A stretch of 58,794 nt of DNA from contig CAMJQA010000015.1 in assembly GCA_946407895.1 (NCBI GenBank), positions 1-58,794 on the forward strand, in the 5' to 3' direction. This stretch comes from an uncultured Prevotellaceae bacterium (GTDB lineage: Bacteria > Bacteroidota > Bacteroidia > Bacteroidales > Bacteroidaceae). Within the stretch, counting starts at the first letter, position 1; each line of letters starts with the position of its first letter. Below are positions 27,526 through 37,834 of the stretch, piece by piece. A model generated the notes under the pieces. It did no database searches and was not told where the DNA came from. It was given only the letters and a program-made list of their open reading frames with translations. A program made the position numbers and the translations under genes.

Positions 27526-27557
27526 TATATAATAAGGTAAAGGAGAATAAGGAGAAC

Positions 27558-28721
27558 ATGGAAAAGAGAGATTACTATGAAGTGCTGGGCGTAAGTAAGA
27601 CAGCCTCGGACGCAGAGATAAAAAGCGCCTACAAGAAGATGGCCATCAAATACCACCCCGACCGCAATCCGGGTGACAAAGAGGCTGAAGAGAAGTTCAA
27701 GGAGGCAGCTGAGGCATACGACGTGCTACGCGACCCCGACAAGCGGGCCCGTTATGACCAGTTCGGGCATGCAGGGCTGAACGGCGCAGGCGGGTTCGGA
27801 GGCGGGGCCAGCATGAACATGGAGGACATCTTCAGCATGTTTGGCGACATATTTGGCGGACACGGCTTCGGTGAAGCCTTCAGCGGTTTCGGAGGTTTCG
27901 GAGGCGGAGGAGGCAGAGGCAAGCAGCAGTACCGCGGTGCAGACCTCAGGCTGAAGGTGAAGGTGAGCCTTAACGAAGTGGCTACCGGCACAACCAAGAA
28001 GTTCAAGGTAAGGAAGAACGTCACCTGTACCCATTGTCACGGCAGTGGCAGCGAGGATGGGAATACCGAAACGTGCAGCCAGTGCAAGGGTTCGGGCTAC
28101 GTTGTTCGCACCGTCAGCACAATGCTTGGCCGCATGCAGACTCAATCCGCCTGTCCCAAGTGTGGCGGCACGGGAAAGACCATAAAGAACAAGTGCCACG
28201 TATGCCAGGGAGAAGGCATTGTCAGCGGCGAGGAAGTTATTGAGGTACGAATACCCGCAGGCGTAATGGACGGCATGGTGCTTAACGTCGAGGGCAAGGG
28301 CCACGCAGGCAAGCAAAACGGCATACCGGGCGACATCCAGGTATATATTGAGGTGGAACCCCATGCAGAACTGACACGAGACAACAACAACCTCATCTAC
28401 AACCTGCTTTTGGACGTACCCACAGCCACCCTGGGCGGATCGGCCGAGATACCCACCCTTGACGGACGCGTTAAAATAAAGATTGAACCCGGCACACAGC
28501 CAGGCAAAATCATGCGCCTCAGAGGCAAGGGCCTGCCCTCGGTACCAGGCTACGGCTACGGTAACGGCGACCTGATTGTCAATATAGGTGTCTACGTGCC
28601 AGAGAACTTGTCAAAGGAAGAGAAAGAAATGTTCGAGAAGATGAAAGGCAGCGACAACATGCTTCCCAGCAACAGCCAGAAGCAGAACTTCTTCAACCGC
28701 TTCAAGAAGATATTTGAATGA
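27558..28721 (+). CDS. dnaJ: Chaperone DnaJ (type I)
   Basis: The 387-residue Hsp40 has a J domain (1-70) with the HPD triad in IKYHPDRN, a Gly/Phe-rich region (75-130), four CxxCxGxG zinc repeats ([32 protein letters not shown], about 155-225) and two client-binding beta domains. It delivers unfolded proteins to DnaK and stimulates its ATPase. It directly follows grpE and overlaps folC by 4 nt (ATGA). Confidence 0.96.
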   Translation: MEKRDYYEVLGVSKTASDAEIKSAYKKMAIKYHPDRNPGDKEAEEKFKEAAEAYDVLRDPDKRARYDQFGHAGLNGAGGFGGGASMNMEDIFSMFGDIFGGHGFGEAFSGFGGFGGGGGRGKQQYRGADLRLKVKVSLNEVATGTTKKFKVRKNVTCTHCHGSGSEDGNTETCSQCKGSGYVVRTVSTMLGRMQTQSACPKCGGTGKTIKNKCHVCQGEGIVSGEEVIEVRIPAGVMDGMVLNVEGKGHAGKQNGIPGDIQVYIEVEPHAELTRDNNNLIYNLLLDVPTATLGGSAEIPTLDGRVKIKIEPGTQPGKIMRLRGKGLPSVPGYGYGNGDLIVNIGVYVPENLSKEEKEMFEKMKGSDNMLPSNSQKQNFFNRFKKIFE

Positions 28722-30010
28722 CCTACCAGGAAGCAACCACATACCTGTTCGAATCAGCCCCGTTGTTCCAAAACATCGGGGCTGGAGCATATAAGGAGGG
28801 CCTGGAGAACACGCATCTTCTGGATGCACACTTCGGTCATCCGCACCGTTATTTCCGCACCATTCATGTAGCTGGCACGAACGGTAAAGGTTCTGTGAGC
28901 CATACACTGGCTGCCATCCTGCAATCGGCTGGCTATCGTACAGGTCTTTATACCAGTCCGCACTTGGTGGACTTCCGCGAAAGAATCCGAGTCAACGGAG
29001 AGATGATCCCCCGGCAAAGGGTTGTTGACTTCGTTGAGCAGGAGCGAGATTTTTTCGAGCCCCTCCATCCATCGTTCTTTGAACTTGCTACGGCCTTGGC
29101 CTTCAAATACTTCCAGGAAGCGCAGGTGGATGTGGCCGTTATCGAAGTTGGACTTGGAGGAAGACTGGACTGCACAAATATCATAAGGCCCGACCTTTCC
29201 ATTGTCACGAACATCAGCTTCGACCATGTTCAGTTTCTCGGTAGTACCTTGCCTCAGATAGCGACAGAGAAAGCTGGTATCATAAAAAGTGGTATTCCCG
29301 TGGTTATCGGAGAGACTAACGGTCACGAAGACGTGCGCAACGTATTTCTCCGAAAAGCACAAGAGGTGGGTACACAAGTAAACTTTGCCGATGAAATGGG
29401 AGAAATCCTCTCAGCCACTCCTGACAAAGACGGAGGCATGACCTACCAGACGCAGCACCACGGTATCCTTAAGGCTCAGCTGGGCGGTCTTTATCAATAC
29501 GCCAATACGGCCACAATCCTGGCAGCAGTGGACGAGCTCCGTAATATAGGCTATGCCATCAGTGACGGACAGCTACAAGAAGGATTTCTGCATGTCTGCG
29601 ACCTTACAGGCCTGATGGGCCGTTGGCAGAAACTGCATCAAGAACCAGATGTAATCTGCGACACAGGTCATAATGTGGCCGGTTTTCAATACACCATACA
29701 GCAGCTCGAAAGCCGATGCCATGGCCGCCTCCATATTATTATAGGTATGGTCAGCGACAAAGACGTAAGTACCATTCTGAAACTGCTGCCTAAGAATGCC
29801 ACATATTATTTTACACAGGCATCGGTAAAACGCGCCATGCCTGCCGATGAAATTGCCACCAAGGCCCAAGAAGCGGGTCTGAAAGGAAAGACATACAAGA
29901 AAGTTGTTACTGCATACCGTGCTGCAATGAAAAATGCCACTCCTGAGGATTTAATTTTCGTAGGCGGAAGCAATTTCATTGTTGCAGATATGCTAAAAAG
30001 CATACTTTAA
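28718..30010 (+). CDS. folC: Folylpolyglutamate synthase / dihydrofolate synthase
   Basis: The 430-residue Mur-ligase-like enzyme adds glutamate to dihydropteroate or folates. The P-loop GTNGKGSV (about 50-57), the substrate loop [29 protein letters not shown] and SFDHVQFLG metal-site segments are all present, and CDTGHNVAG marks the C-terminal domain. Length is typical. It overlaps dnaJ by 4 nt, so it is translated from the chaperone message, an unusual but simple metabolic hitchhiker. Confidence 0.93.
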   Translation: MTYQEATTYLFESAPLFQNIGAGAYKEGLENTHLLDAHFGHPHRYFRTIHVAGTNGKGSVSHTLAAILQSAGYRTGLYTSPHLVDFRERIRVNGEMIPRQRVVDFVEQERDFFEPLHPSFFELATALAFKYFQEAQVDVAVIEVGLGGRLDCTNIIRPDLSIVTNISFDHVQFLGSTLPQIATEKAGIIKSGIPVVIGETNGHEDVRNVFLRKAQEVGTQVNFADEMGEILSATPDKDGGMTYQTQHHGILKAQLGGLYQYANTATILAAVDELRNIGYAISDGQLQEGFLHVCDLTGLMGRWQKLHQEPDVICDTGHNVAGFQYTIQQLESRCHGRLHIIIGMVSDKDVSTILKLLPKNATYYFTQASVKRAMPADEIATKAQEAGLKGKTYKKVVTAYRAAMKNATPEDLIFVGGSNFIVADMLKSIL

Positions 30011-30051
30011 TATTTTTTTGCATACATATTTTCATCTTTTTCGGCGAAAGG

Positions 30052-30083
30052 GTTGGGCGTTTGGCAAATTTTGAGTAGATTTG
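30052..30083 (+). promoter_or_regulatory. Promoter of the galactose operon
   Basis: GTTG (30052-30055), 20 nt spacer, TAGATTTG (30076-30083). The -7 box is exact and the -33 box has one mismatch to TTTG. It is 34 nt before galM and drives galM, the transporter and galK by position. Confidence 0.6.
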
Positions 30084-30117
30084 CAAAGAAAACGTAATAA
30101 AATAACATTATACGCCA

Positions 30118-31194
30118 ATGGATGAAGTACTTATTTCCGGCTTGAAGAGAGAAAATTTTCAGGCCGTGATTCAGGGCAAGGAAACAGACTTGTACACCCT
30201 GAAGAACAGTGACGGAATGGAAGTTTGCATCACCAACTACGGTGGTGCCTTAGTGGCCATCATGGTTCCCGACAAGGAAGGCAAGATGGCCAATGTTATA
30301 CAAGGGCATGACAACATCAAGAGCTTGATGGAGAGTCCCGAGCCATTCCTTAGTACACTGATAGGACGCTATGGCAACCGCATCTGCCACGGCAAGTTCA
30401 CTATGAACGGCAAAGATTACAATCTGGCCATCAACAATGGTCCCAACCACCTGCATGGCGGCCCTACTGGTTTTCATGCCAGAGTATGGGATGCCGAGCA
30501 GATAAACCCCCAGGAACTGGTACTGAGGTATGTATCTGCCTATTATGAGGAAGGTTTCCCCGGGGAACTGACCATAGCCGTAAAGTATTCGCTGACCGAG
30601 GACAATGAACTGATTATCGAATACCGGGCCAAGACGAACAAGAAGACGGTGGTGAACCTGACGAGCCATGGGTTCTTCTCCCTGGCAGGCATAGCCAATC
30701 CCACCCCGTCGGCCATGAATAATATCTGTCAGATTAACGCTGACTTCTACATCCCCATAGACGAAAACAGCATACCAACGGGCGAGATACTGAAGGTGGA
30801 AGGCACTCCGTTTGATTTCCGCCAGCCGCATCCCGTAGGCGATATGATTGATGCCGACCACGAGCAGATCAGAAACGGAGCCGGCTACGACCACTGCTTC
30901 GTGCTGAACAAGCATGAACCGGGAGAACTGACCTTTGCTGCCAAGATAGTAGAGCCCGAGTCGGGACGCAGCATGGAGGTCTATACCACAGAACCCGGCG
31001 TGCAGTTCTATAGCGACAACTGGGCAAACGGTTTCCCTGGTACACACGGAGCCACCTACGGCCGTCGCAGCGCTCTCTGCTTCGAGGCTCAACACTTCCC
31101 CGACAGTCCCAACCGCCCATACTTCCCCAGCGTACAGCTGAGGCCGGGCGAGGTATATAAGCAGGAGACCTGGTACAAGTTCGGTGTAGAGTAG
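30118..31194 (+). CDS. galM: Aldose 1-epimerase (mutarotase)
   Basis: The 358-residue enzyme interconverts alpha and beta anomers of galactose so that galactokinase receives the alpha form. Motifs: NYGGALVAIMVPD, GRYGNRI, NGPNHLHGGPTGFHARVW with the catalytic His, TSHGFFSLAG, YDHCFVLN, and the C-terminal LCFEAQHFPDSPN with the catalytic Glu. There is no signal peptide, so it is cytoplasmic. It is the first gene of the three-gene galactose locus; the transporter starts 86 nt downstream. Confidence 0.93.
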   Translation: MDEVLISGLKRENFQAVIQGKETDLYTLKNSDGMEVCITNYGGALVAIMVPDKEGKMANVIQGHDNIKSLMESPEPFLSTLIGRYGNRICHGKFTMNGKDYNLAINNGPNHLHGGPTGFHARVWDAEQINPQELVLRYVSAYYEEGFPGELTIAVKYSLTEDNELIIEYRAKTNKKTVVNLTSHGFFSLAGIANPTPSAMNNICQINADFYIPIDENSIPTGEILKVEGTPFDFRQPHPVGDMIDADHEQIRNGAGYDHCFVLNKHEPGELTFAAKIVEPESGRSMEVYTTEPGVQFYSDNWANGFPGTHGATYGRRSALCFEAQHFPDSPNRPYFPSVQLRPGEVYKQETWYKFGVE

Positions 31195-31280
31195 ATATGC
31201 CGGCATACAAAAATAGTGAAGAGAGTATAATAACGAAAAACAAATAAATTCAATAATAACTAATTTAAATTTCAATACTA

Positions 31281-32570
31281 ATGGCACAAAACAAGAAAAA
31301 CGGCAATATTATTGCCATCGTCACTATGTGTTTCATCTTCGCGATGATTTCGTTTGTAACTAACATGGCTGCACCTTTCGGTACCATCTGGAAGAACCAG
31401 TACGACTGGGCTGGCATGATGGGTAACATGATGAACTTTGCAGCTTATCTGTTCATGGGTATCCCCGCTGGTAAGATGCTCATCAAGGTCGGCTACAAGA
31501 AGACCACGCTGATTGCACTGGCCGTAGGTTTCATCGGCATCTGCATCCAGTATCTCTCCAGCTTCGAATTCCTGCAGGGCTCTGCTATCTATGTTTACCT
31601 GCTGGGTGCTTTCGTCTGCGGTTTCTGCGTATGTATGCTGAACACCGTTGTGAACCCCATGCTGAACATCCTGGGCGGCGGTGGCAACCGCGGCAATCAG
31701 CTGATTCAGACAGGTGGTACACTGAACTCCCTGACCGGAACGCTCACTCCCCTGCTGGTAGGTGCTCTCGTAGGTACGGTTACTGACAAGACCGCCATGT
31801 CCGACGTGTCTCCCCTACTGTTCATAGCTATGGGCGTATTTGCCATTTCGTTCGTTATTATCTCCAGCCTGACCATTCCCGAACCCGCTCAGGAGCGCAA
31901 TGCCAAGGTCTATGAGCACAGCGCATGGAACTTCCGCCACTTCGTACTGGGCGCCATCGCCATTTTCTTCTATGTAGGTATCGAGATCGGTATCCCCGCT
32001 CAGGTAATCTTCTATCTCTCTGATGCTACCGAAAAGGGTGCCGGCATTACCGTGAACGGAGCAGCTATTGGCGGTGCTATTGCAGCTATCTACTGGCTGC
32101 TGATGATGGTGGGCCGTTTCAGCAGCACACTGGTATCCGGCAAGATAAGCAGCCGTACGCAGATGATAACGATGAGCACCGTCGCCATCATTCTGATACT
32201 CATTGCCATCTTTATCCCCAAAACTACCACTATCAGCATGCCCGGCTACAGCGCAGCCGACGGTTTCGCTATGTTCCAGGTTCCCCTGAGCTGCCTCTTC
32301 CTGGTGCTCTGCGGTCTGTGCACCAGCATTATGTGGGGTTGCATCTTCAACCTGGCCGTTGAGGGTCTGGGCAAATATACCGAGCAGGCTTCTGGTATCT
32401 TCATGACGCTGGTAGTAGGTGGTGGCGTAATGCCTCTCATCCAGGAGTACATAGCCAAGGGCGCCGGCTATATGAACAGCTACTGGCTGGTTATTGCCAT
32501 GCTCGTTTACATGCTGTACTATAGCGTGATTGGCTGCAAGAATGTGAACAAGGATATTCCCGTAGAGTAA
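31281..32570 (+). CDS. MFS sugar transporter, glucose/galactose type
   Basis: The 429-residue protein has twelve predicted membrane helices and belongs to the FucP-like branch of the major facilitator superfamily (FVTNMAAPFGTIWKNQ near helix 1, MLIKVGYKKTT cytoplasmic loop, LIQTGGTLNSLTGTLTPLL). In Bacteroides thetaiotaomicron a transporter of this kind lies between the aldose epimerase and galactokinase genes, the same order as here. Galactose (or glucose) proton symport is therefore the best call. Confidence 0.88.
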   Translation: MAQNKKNGNIIAIVTMCFIFAMISFVTNMAAPFGTIWKNQYDWAGMMGNMMNFAAYLFMGIPAGKMLIKVGYKKTTLIALAVGFIGICIQYLSSFEFLQGSAIYVYLLGAFVCGFCVCMLNTVVNPMLNILGGGGNRGNQLIQTGGTLNSLTGTLTPLLVGALVGTVTDKTAMSDVSPLLFIAMGVFAISFVIISSLTIPEPAQERNAKVYEHSAWNFRHFVLGAIAIFFYVGIEIGIPAQVIFYLSDATEKGAGITVNGAAIGGAIAAIYWLLMMVGRFSSTLVSGKISSRTQMITMSTVAIILILIAIFIPKTTTISMPGYSAADGFAMFQVPLSCLFLVLCGLCTSIMWGCIFNLAVEGLGKYTEQASGIFMTLVVGGGVMPLIQEYIAKGAGYMNSYWLVIAMLVYMLYYSVIGCKNVNKDIPVE

Positions 32571-32611
32571 TCTTTTTCTTTAATATAATCTATTTTATAG
32601 TTTATAGAATC

Positions 32612-33772
32612 ATGAAATTAACGATAGATGATGTAAGAAGTCGTTTCATTAAGCACTTCGATGGCAGCACAGGTTCTGTCTATGCCTCTCCTGGCCGTAT
32701 CAACCTGATAGGTGAGCACACCGACTACAATAACGGTTTCGTATTCCCCGGTGCTGTAGAGCAGGGCATCATAGCCGAGATTAAGCCCAACGGCACCCGC
32801 AATGTTCGCGCATACTCTATTGACCTGAAGGACTATACAGAGTTCTCACTCGATGACGAGAAGGGTCCCAATGCCTCCTGGGCTCGCTATATCTTCGGCG
32901 TTTGCCGCGAGATGATGGCCTTGGGCGTTCCCGTGCAGGGCTTCAACACCGCTTTCGCTGGCGATGTTCCCCTGGGAGCCGGTATGTCTTCGTCGGCCGC
33001 ATTGGAGAGCACATACGCCTTTGCACTGAACGACCTTTGGGGCGAGAATAAGATAGAGAAGATGGAACTGGCCCGTGTAGGACAGCGCACCGAGCACAAA
33101 TATGTTGGTGTGAACTGCGGTATCATGGATCAGGCTATCAGTGTGCTGGGCAAGAAGGGCAGCCTGCTGCGCCTCGACTGCCGCAGCGGCGAGTATGAGT
33201 ACTTCCCCTGGAATCCCAAGGGCTACCAGCTGATTCTGGTGAACGGTTGCGTGAAGCACGAGCTGAAGGGCAGCCCCTACAATGAGCGCCGTCTCTCCTG
33301 CGAGAAGGTAGCCTCCATTATAGGCAAGAAGCACCCCGAGGTGAAGTCGCTGCGCGATGCCAACTACGAGATGCTCGAGGAGGTGAAGAGCGAGATTACC
33401 GACGAGGAATATCGCCGCGCCCGCTATGTCATCGGCGAAGTGGTTCGTGTGCTGACGGTATGCGATGCCCTGAAGAAGGACGACTACGAGACCGTAGGAC
33501 AGATGATGTACGAGACTCACTACGGACTGAGCAAGGAGTACGAGGTAAGCTGCGAGGAACTGGACTATCTGAACGACATAGCCAAGGAAACCGGTGTAAC
33601 TGGTTCCCGTATCATGGGTGGCGGCTTCGGCGGCTGCACCATCAACCTGGTTGCCAACGAGCTGGCTGACCACTTTAAGAAAGTTGTCAAGGAAAAGTTC
33701 AAGGAGAAGTATGGCAAGGCTCCTATCATCATTGATGTTGTAATTGGCGACGGTTCGCGCAAGCTCTGCTAG
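32612..33772 (+). CDS. galK: Galactokinase
   Basis: The 386-residue GHMP kinase phosphorylates alpha-D-galactose at C1. The galactokinase signature PGRINLIGEHTDYNNG (about 28-43), the GHMP ATP loop PLGAGMSSSAALE (about 121-133) and motif 3 SRIMGGGFGGC (about 331-341) are all visible. It is the last gene of the locus, 41 nt after the transporter, and is followed by a strong terminator. No galT or galE is present in the window, so the rest of the Leloir pathway must lie elsewhere. Confidence 0.95.
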   Translation: MKLTIDDVRSRFIKHFDGSTGSVYASPGRINLIGEHTDYNNGFVFPGAVEQGIIAEIKPNGTRNVRAYSIDLKDYTEFSLDDEKGPNASWARYIFGVCREMMALGVPVQGFNTAFAGDVPLGAGMSSSAALESTYAFALNDLWGENKIEKMELARVGQRTEHKYVGVNCGIMDQAISVLGKKGSLLRLDCRSGEYEYFPWNPKGYQLILVNGCVKHELKGSPYNERRLSCEKVASIIGKKHPEVKSLRDANYEMLEEVKSEITDEEYRRARYVIGEVVRVLTVCDALKKDDYETVGQMMYETHYGLSKEYEVSCEELDYLNDIAKETGVTGSRIMGGGFGGCTINLVANELADHFKKVVKEKFKEKYGKAPIIIDVVIGDGSRKLC

Positions 33773-33794
33773 CAGATTTCGTCAGTCTAATATG

Positions 33795-33838
33795 AACTCC
33801 CCCTCCCACGTTTCCGCTGGAAGGGGGAGTTTTCTTTC
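33795..33838 (+). terminator. Rho-independent terminator after galK
   Basis: AACTCCCCCT (33795-33804) pairs perfectly with AGGGGGAGTT (33822-33831) around a 17-nt loop, followed by TTCTTTC. It closes the galactose operon. Confidence 0.8.
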
Positions 33839-33923
33839 ACGCTGTGACAGGGAAAGCAGAACAGATATTGTGCAATTATGAAAAAAAGTCTGACGTTCAT
33901 GTTCCATATTTGTCAGATTTTTG

Positions 33924-33931
33924 TAAATTTG
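33924..33931 (+). promoter_or_regulatory. -7 box of the transketolase promoter
   Basis: TAAATTTG matches TAnnTTTG and lies 36 nt before the tkt start. No good -33 box is at the standard spacing. Confidence 0.5.
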
Positions 33932-33967
33932 CACGCAAGAAGATAAATCTATAAAGTATATACTGCA

Positions 33968-35995
33968 ATGAATGACATCAAGACGATGAATCGTGCGGCA
34001 GACAACATACGTATTCTGGCCGCTGCTATGGTAGAGAAGGCAAAGAGCGGGCATCCCGGCGGAGCTATGGGAGGCGCTGACTTCATCAATGTGCTCTACA
34101 GTGAATACCTCATATCCGACCCTGAGAATCCCACATGGCGGGGTCGCGACAGGTTCTTCCTGGACCCCGGACACATGGCCCCCATGCTTTATGCCCAGCT
34201 TGCACTGACGGGCAAGTTCACGATGGACGAGGTGAAACAATTACGTCAATGGGGCTCGCCCACCCCCGGGCATCCCGAAGTGTGCTACCAGCGTGGCATC
34301 GAGAACAGCTCCGGCCCGCTTGGCCAGGGACACACCTACGCCGTGGGCGCTGCCATTGCTGCAAAGTTCTTGGCCGCACATACGGGCAACCCCACCTTCA
34401 GCAGGGAGACCATCTATGCCTATATCAGCGACGGCGGCATACAGGAGGAGGTAAGCCTGGGTGCAGCACGTATTGCAGGCAACCTGGGGCTGGACAATCT
34501 AATTATGTTCTATGACGCCAATGATATACAGCTCTCCACTGAGACCCGCGTAGTGACTTGCGAGGACACGGCAGCCCGCTACCGCGCTATGGGATGGGAG
34601 GTGTTTGTGATTGACGGCAATGACGTCAGTCAGATACGCTCGGCCATAGAGCAAGCCAAGGGCGTGAAGGGCCGGCCGGCACTAATCGTCGGACACTGCA
34701 TAATGGGCAAGGGAGCCCGCCAGGCAGACGGTTCCAGCTACGAGCGCAACTGCAAGACGCATGGCGCCCCCCTGGGCGGAGACGCCTTCCGGAACACAAT
34801 ACTGAACCTGGGCGGCAATCCCGACGAGCCGTTTACCGTCTTCCCCGAGGTGGAGGCTCTCTATGCCGACCGCCAGGAGGAGCTGCGCCGCATCGTAGCC
34901 AAACGGCACGAGGAGGAGGATAACTGGGCACAACGCAATCCTGAGCAGGCCAGGCAGCTGGCCGAATGGTTCGACGGCCGTATGCCCGAAATCAGCTGGC
35001 AGAGCATTGAGCAGAAGCCGGGCGACGCCACCCGCAACGCCTCGAGCCGGTGCCTGGCGCTACTGGCGCAGCAGGTGCCCAACATGATATGCGCCTCGGC
35101 CGACCTGTGCAACTCCGACAAGACGGACGGTTTCCTGAAGCAGACACATGCCCTACAGCGCGACGATTTCAGCGGTGCCTTCCTGCAGGCCGGCGTATCA
35201 GAGCTCACGATGGCCTGCTGCTGCATAGGCATGGCCCTTCACGGAGGCGTTACAGCAGCCTGCGGCACATTCTTCGTATTCAGCGACTACATGAAGCCCG
35301 CCGTCCGCATGGCAGCACTGATGGAACTGCCCGTAAAGTTCATCTGGACGCACGATGCATTCCGCGTGGGCGAGGACGGTCCTACGCACGAACCCGTAGA
35401 GCAGGAGGCTCAGATACGCCTGATGGAGAAAATGCGCAACCACAGCGGAGTGCCCTCAATGCTCGTCATGCGCCCGGCTGATGCCGACGAGACTACCCGC
35501 TGCTGGCAAATGGCCATGGAGAACCGCCATTCGCCCAGCGCACTCATACTGAGCCGGCAGAACATAGAAAGTCTGCCCCAGGGCAACGACTACGCACAGG
35601 CCAGCCGCGGGGCTTACATCGTGGCCGGAAGCGACGAACGCCCGGACGTAATACTCGTAGCAAGCGGCTCGGAGGTGAGCACACTGGCAGCCGGAGCGCA
35701 ACTGCTGCGAAAGGACGGGCTGCGTGTACGCATCGTCAGCGTACCCAGCGAAGGACTCTTCCGCCAGCAGGATGCCGAATACCAGCAGGCCGTGGTGCCC
35801 GTAGGCAGCCTCGTCTTCGGACTAACAGCCGGACTGCCCGTCACCCTGCAGGGCTTTATGCTCGGAGCCGACCCGCGCAGCCGCATCTGGGGCATGGAGA
35901 GCTTCGGATTCTCCGCTCCCTACAAGGTGCTCGACGAAAAGTTGGGTTACACTGCCGAGAACGTTTACAGACAAGTGAAGGAGATGATGAGTTAA
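33968..35995 (+). CDS. tkt: Transketolase
   Basis: The 675-residue enzyme moves two-carbon ketol units between pentose, hexose and tetrose phosphates. KSGHPGGAMGGADF (about 22-35) is the N-terminal signature, SSGPLGQGHTYAVGAA and ISDGGIQEEVSLGA (about 157-170) form the thiamine diphosphate and metal site, and HDAFRVGEDGPTHEPVEQ (about 461-478) is the second transketolase signature. The C-terminal domain ends normally. rpiB, two genes downstream, acts in the same pathway. Confidence 0.95.
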   Translation: MNDIKTMNRAADNIRILAAAMVEKAKSGHPGGAMGGADFINVLYSEYLISDPENPTWRGRDRFFLDPGHMAPMLYAQLALTGKFTMDEVKQLRQWGSPTPGHPEVCYQRGIENSSGPLGQGHTYAVGAAIAAKFLAAHTGNPTFSRETIYAYISDGGIQEEVSLGAARIAGNLGLDNLIMFYDANDIQLSTETRVVTCEDTAARYRAMGWEVFVIDGNDVSQIRSAIEQAKGVKGRPALIVGHCIMGKGARQADGSSYERNCKTHGAPLGGDAFRNTILNLGGNPDEPFTVFPEVEALYADRQEELRRIVAKRHEEEDNWAQRNPEQARQLAEWFDGRMPEISWQSIEQKPGDATRNASSRCLALLAQQVPNMICASADLCNSDKTDGFLKQTHALQRDDFSGAFLQAGVSELTMACCCIGMALHGGVTAACGTFFVFSDYMKPAVRMAALMELPVKFIWTHDAFRVGEDGPTHEPVEQEAQIRLMEKMRNHSGVPSMLVMRPADADETTRCWQMAMENRHSPSALILSRQNIESLPQGNDYAQASRGAYIVAGSDERPDVILVASGSEVSTLAAGAQLLRKDGLRVRIVSVPSEGLFRQQDAEYQQAVVPVGSLVFGLTAGLPVTLQGFMLGADPRSRIWGMESFGFSAPYKVLDEKLGYTAENVYRQVKEMMS

Positions 35996-36075
35996 AAGGT
36001 TCAAGGCTGCGAGTAAGTGAGAGGAGTATGGAACTTGTTCCGATTATCCCAAGCGTGAGCAGGCTCGACCGAAGG

Positions 36076-36103
36076 TCAATTATCAATTGTCAATTATAAA
36101 TTA
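36076..36103 (+). repeat. Four 7-bp AT-rich tandem units
   Basis: TCAATTA, TCAATTG, TCAATTA and TAAATTA follow one another without gaps, ending 8 nt before the lipoprotein start. They are simple heptamer repeats of the kind scattered in Bacteroidales intergenic DNA (from memory). They could affect promoter opening or simply be slippage products. Confidence 0.6.
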
Positions 36104-36111
36104 TAAGTAAA

Positions 36112-37290
36112 ATGAAACACATCCCATTTGCCATGATGGCATCACTGCTTGCCATTTGCCTGATATCATTTGCTGCATGCGGCGATGATAACATTCCAGA
36201 GCCAAAAGACCCTGAGAACCCCGAGAACCCGACAGACCCTGAAAAGCCTGGCGAGAATGACAAACTGACGCCCGAGGCCTGGTACGAGACCAACTACTGG
36301 GACAGAACTGACCGCGAGAAATCCGGATTGCGCGGGAAGGTGAAGAAATGGCATTTCAACTCCAGCTACCACACTGAATACGAGTATGACGAGGCCGGGC
36401 ATCTCGTTTTCAGCCGTACGGTGGATCCCGACAGCAGGTTCCCCGAATGGTGCACATGGTACACCTACGACAGCCAGGGACGCCTGATAAAAGAAGTGTA
36501 TGGGCGCGTAACCGAGAAGGGCGGCAGAGAGATTGACGAGTGGAGCTCAATTGAGACTACGGAGTATGAGTACAACAACAGCGACAAGTATGTATGGGTT
36601 GACCCGTATGCCTTCGACAGCCGCACCTTCGTCAACTATCTGGGGCCAGAAAACCGTGAGCCTCTGAACAACCTGCGTAAAGGACTCTCCAAGCGCACCT
36701 ATAGTACCGTCTTGCGTAACTCAGGGAATTATACTACGTACAACTATCACTTCAACGAAGAAGGGCAGCTGATTATCAGCTACAATAGCTACATGACGGA
36801 CGAAGATGGAAACCGAGTTGACGACCAAAGCGGCAGCTACACCTACAGCCCCATCACCTACCAGGGCCTGTATCCCTACTCTGGAAATATTGACGAATAC
36901 AACACGATTACGTCCATGACGTGGCGCAAGAACGGCATGCCGCTCTCAGTGGACGGTGCGTCGGGACTGACGGAGTACTCCGCGAGCGAGAACCGTTACA
37001 TCAACCCCTTGAAGTGGACATGCAAGGAGGGCAATCCCATCGATGCGCTCTTCGGTTTCACTTTTGCACGCGAGTGGACCTACGACGACAATACGGGCGA
37101 GCTGATACAGCTGCTCGAGAGTGAAAACGAGAATTCAGACCGGCCGTGGACACGACCTACAAAGTGGGAATATACATACGACAATCATGGCAACTGGATT
37201 TCCTACAAGGAGGAGTACATGATACTCATCGACGGCCCCGACGCTCCCGTAAAGACAGGCTCGCTGAGCAGGACCATCGAGTATTATTAA
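36112..37290 (+). CDS. Lipoprotein with YD-like repeats
   Basis: The 392-residue protein has a lipoprotein signal ending ISFAAC (Cys23), followed by a Pro/Glu/Asp-rich tether (EPKDPENPENPTDPEKP). The body contains beta-hairpin units resembling RHS/YD repeats, e.g. YEYDEAGHLVFSRTV, YTYDSQGRLIKEVY and YTYDNHGNWISYKEEY, and ends SRTIEYY. Such Bacteroidota lipoproteins are surface or periplasmic and of unknown function. No -7 box was found; a run of AT-rich heptamers lies immediately upstream. rpiB begins 12 nt after its stop. Confidence 0.75.
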   Translation: MKHIPFAMMASLLAICLISFAACGDDNIPEPKDPENPENPTDPEKPGENDKLTPEAWYETNYWDRTDREKSGLRGKVKKWHFNSSYHTEYEYDEAGHLVFSRTVDPDSRFPEWCTWYTYDSQGRLIKEVYGRVTEKGGREIDEWSSIETTEYEYNNSDKYVWVDPYAFDSRTFVNYLGPENREPLNNLRKGLSKRTYSTVLRNSGNYTTYNYHFNEEGQLIISYNSYMTDEDGNRVDDQSGSYTYSPITYQGLYPYSGNIDEYNTITSMTWRKNGMPLSVDGASGLTEYSASENRYINPLKWTCKEGNPIDALFGFTFAREWTYDDNTGELIQLLESENENSDRPWTRPTKWEYTYDNHGNWISYKEEYMILIDGPDAPVKTGSLSRTIEYY

Positions 37291-37302
37291 ATTGATGAAC
37301 CA

Positions 37303-37776
37303 ATGAGAAAGAACGTGGAAGCAAAAATCATTGGACTGGCCAGCGACCATGCCGGCTTCGAGATAAAGGAGCACGTGAAGGCCTACCTCGAAGCAAGAGG
37401 CATGAAATACAAAGACTTCGGAACGTACACAGCCGAGAGTTGCGACTATCCGGACTATGCCCATCCGCTGGCTCGGGCCGTACAGAACGGAGAGGTGAGC
37501 CGGGGCATAGCCGTATGCGGCAGCGGAGAGGGCATCAGCATAACCCTCAACAAGCACCGGGGCATACGGGCCGCCCTGTGCTGGATACCCGAGATTGCCA
37601 GCCTGAGCCGCCGCCACAACGATGCCAACATACTGGCCCTGCCCGGACGATTCATAACACCCGACGAGGCTGATGCCATCGTGGACGTATTCCTCACAAC
37701 CGGGTTTGAAGGCGGACGGCACCAGCGCAGGGTCGGGAAGATAGACCTGGCGCAACCAGACGCTCCTACCCCCTGA
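37303..37776 (+). CDS. rpiB: Ribose-5-phosphate isomerase B
   Basis: The 157-residue enzyme interconverts ribose 5-phosphate and ribulose 5-phosphate. Family motifs: IGLASDHAGFEIKEH with Asp/His of the active site, the catalytic Cys in AVCGSGEGISI, NKHRGIRAALC and HNDANILALPGRFI. Length is normal for the LacAB/RpiB family. It follows the lipoprotein gene closely and shares the pentose phosphate pathway with tkt. Its 3' side carries the first 22-bp repeat array. Confidence 0.93.
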   Translation: MRKNVEAKIIGLASDHAGFEIKEHVKAYLEARGMKYKDFGTYTAESCDYPDYAHPLARAVQNGEVSRGIAVCGSGEGISITLNKHRGIRAALCWIPEIASLSRRHNDANILALPGRFITPDEADAIVDVFLTTGFEGGRHQRRVGKIDLAQPDAPTP

Positions 37777-37834
37777 ACCCATCCCACACCCAGGCCTCGA
37801 TTGTAAAGAAATTTGAAAAGAGGCCTTATATATC

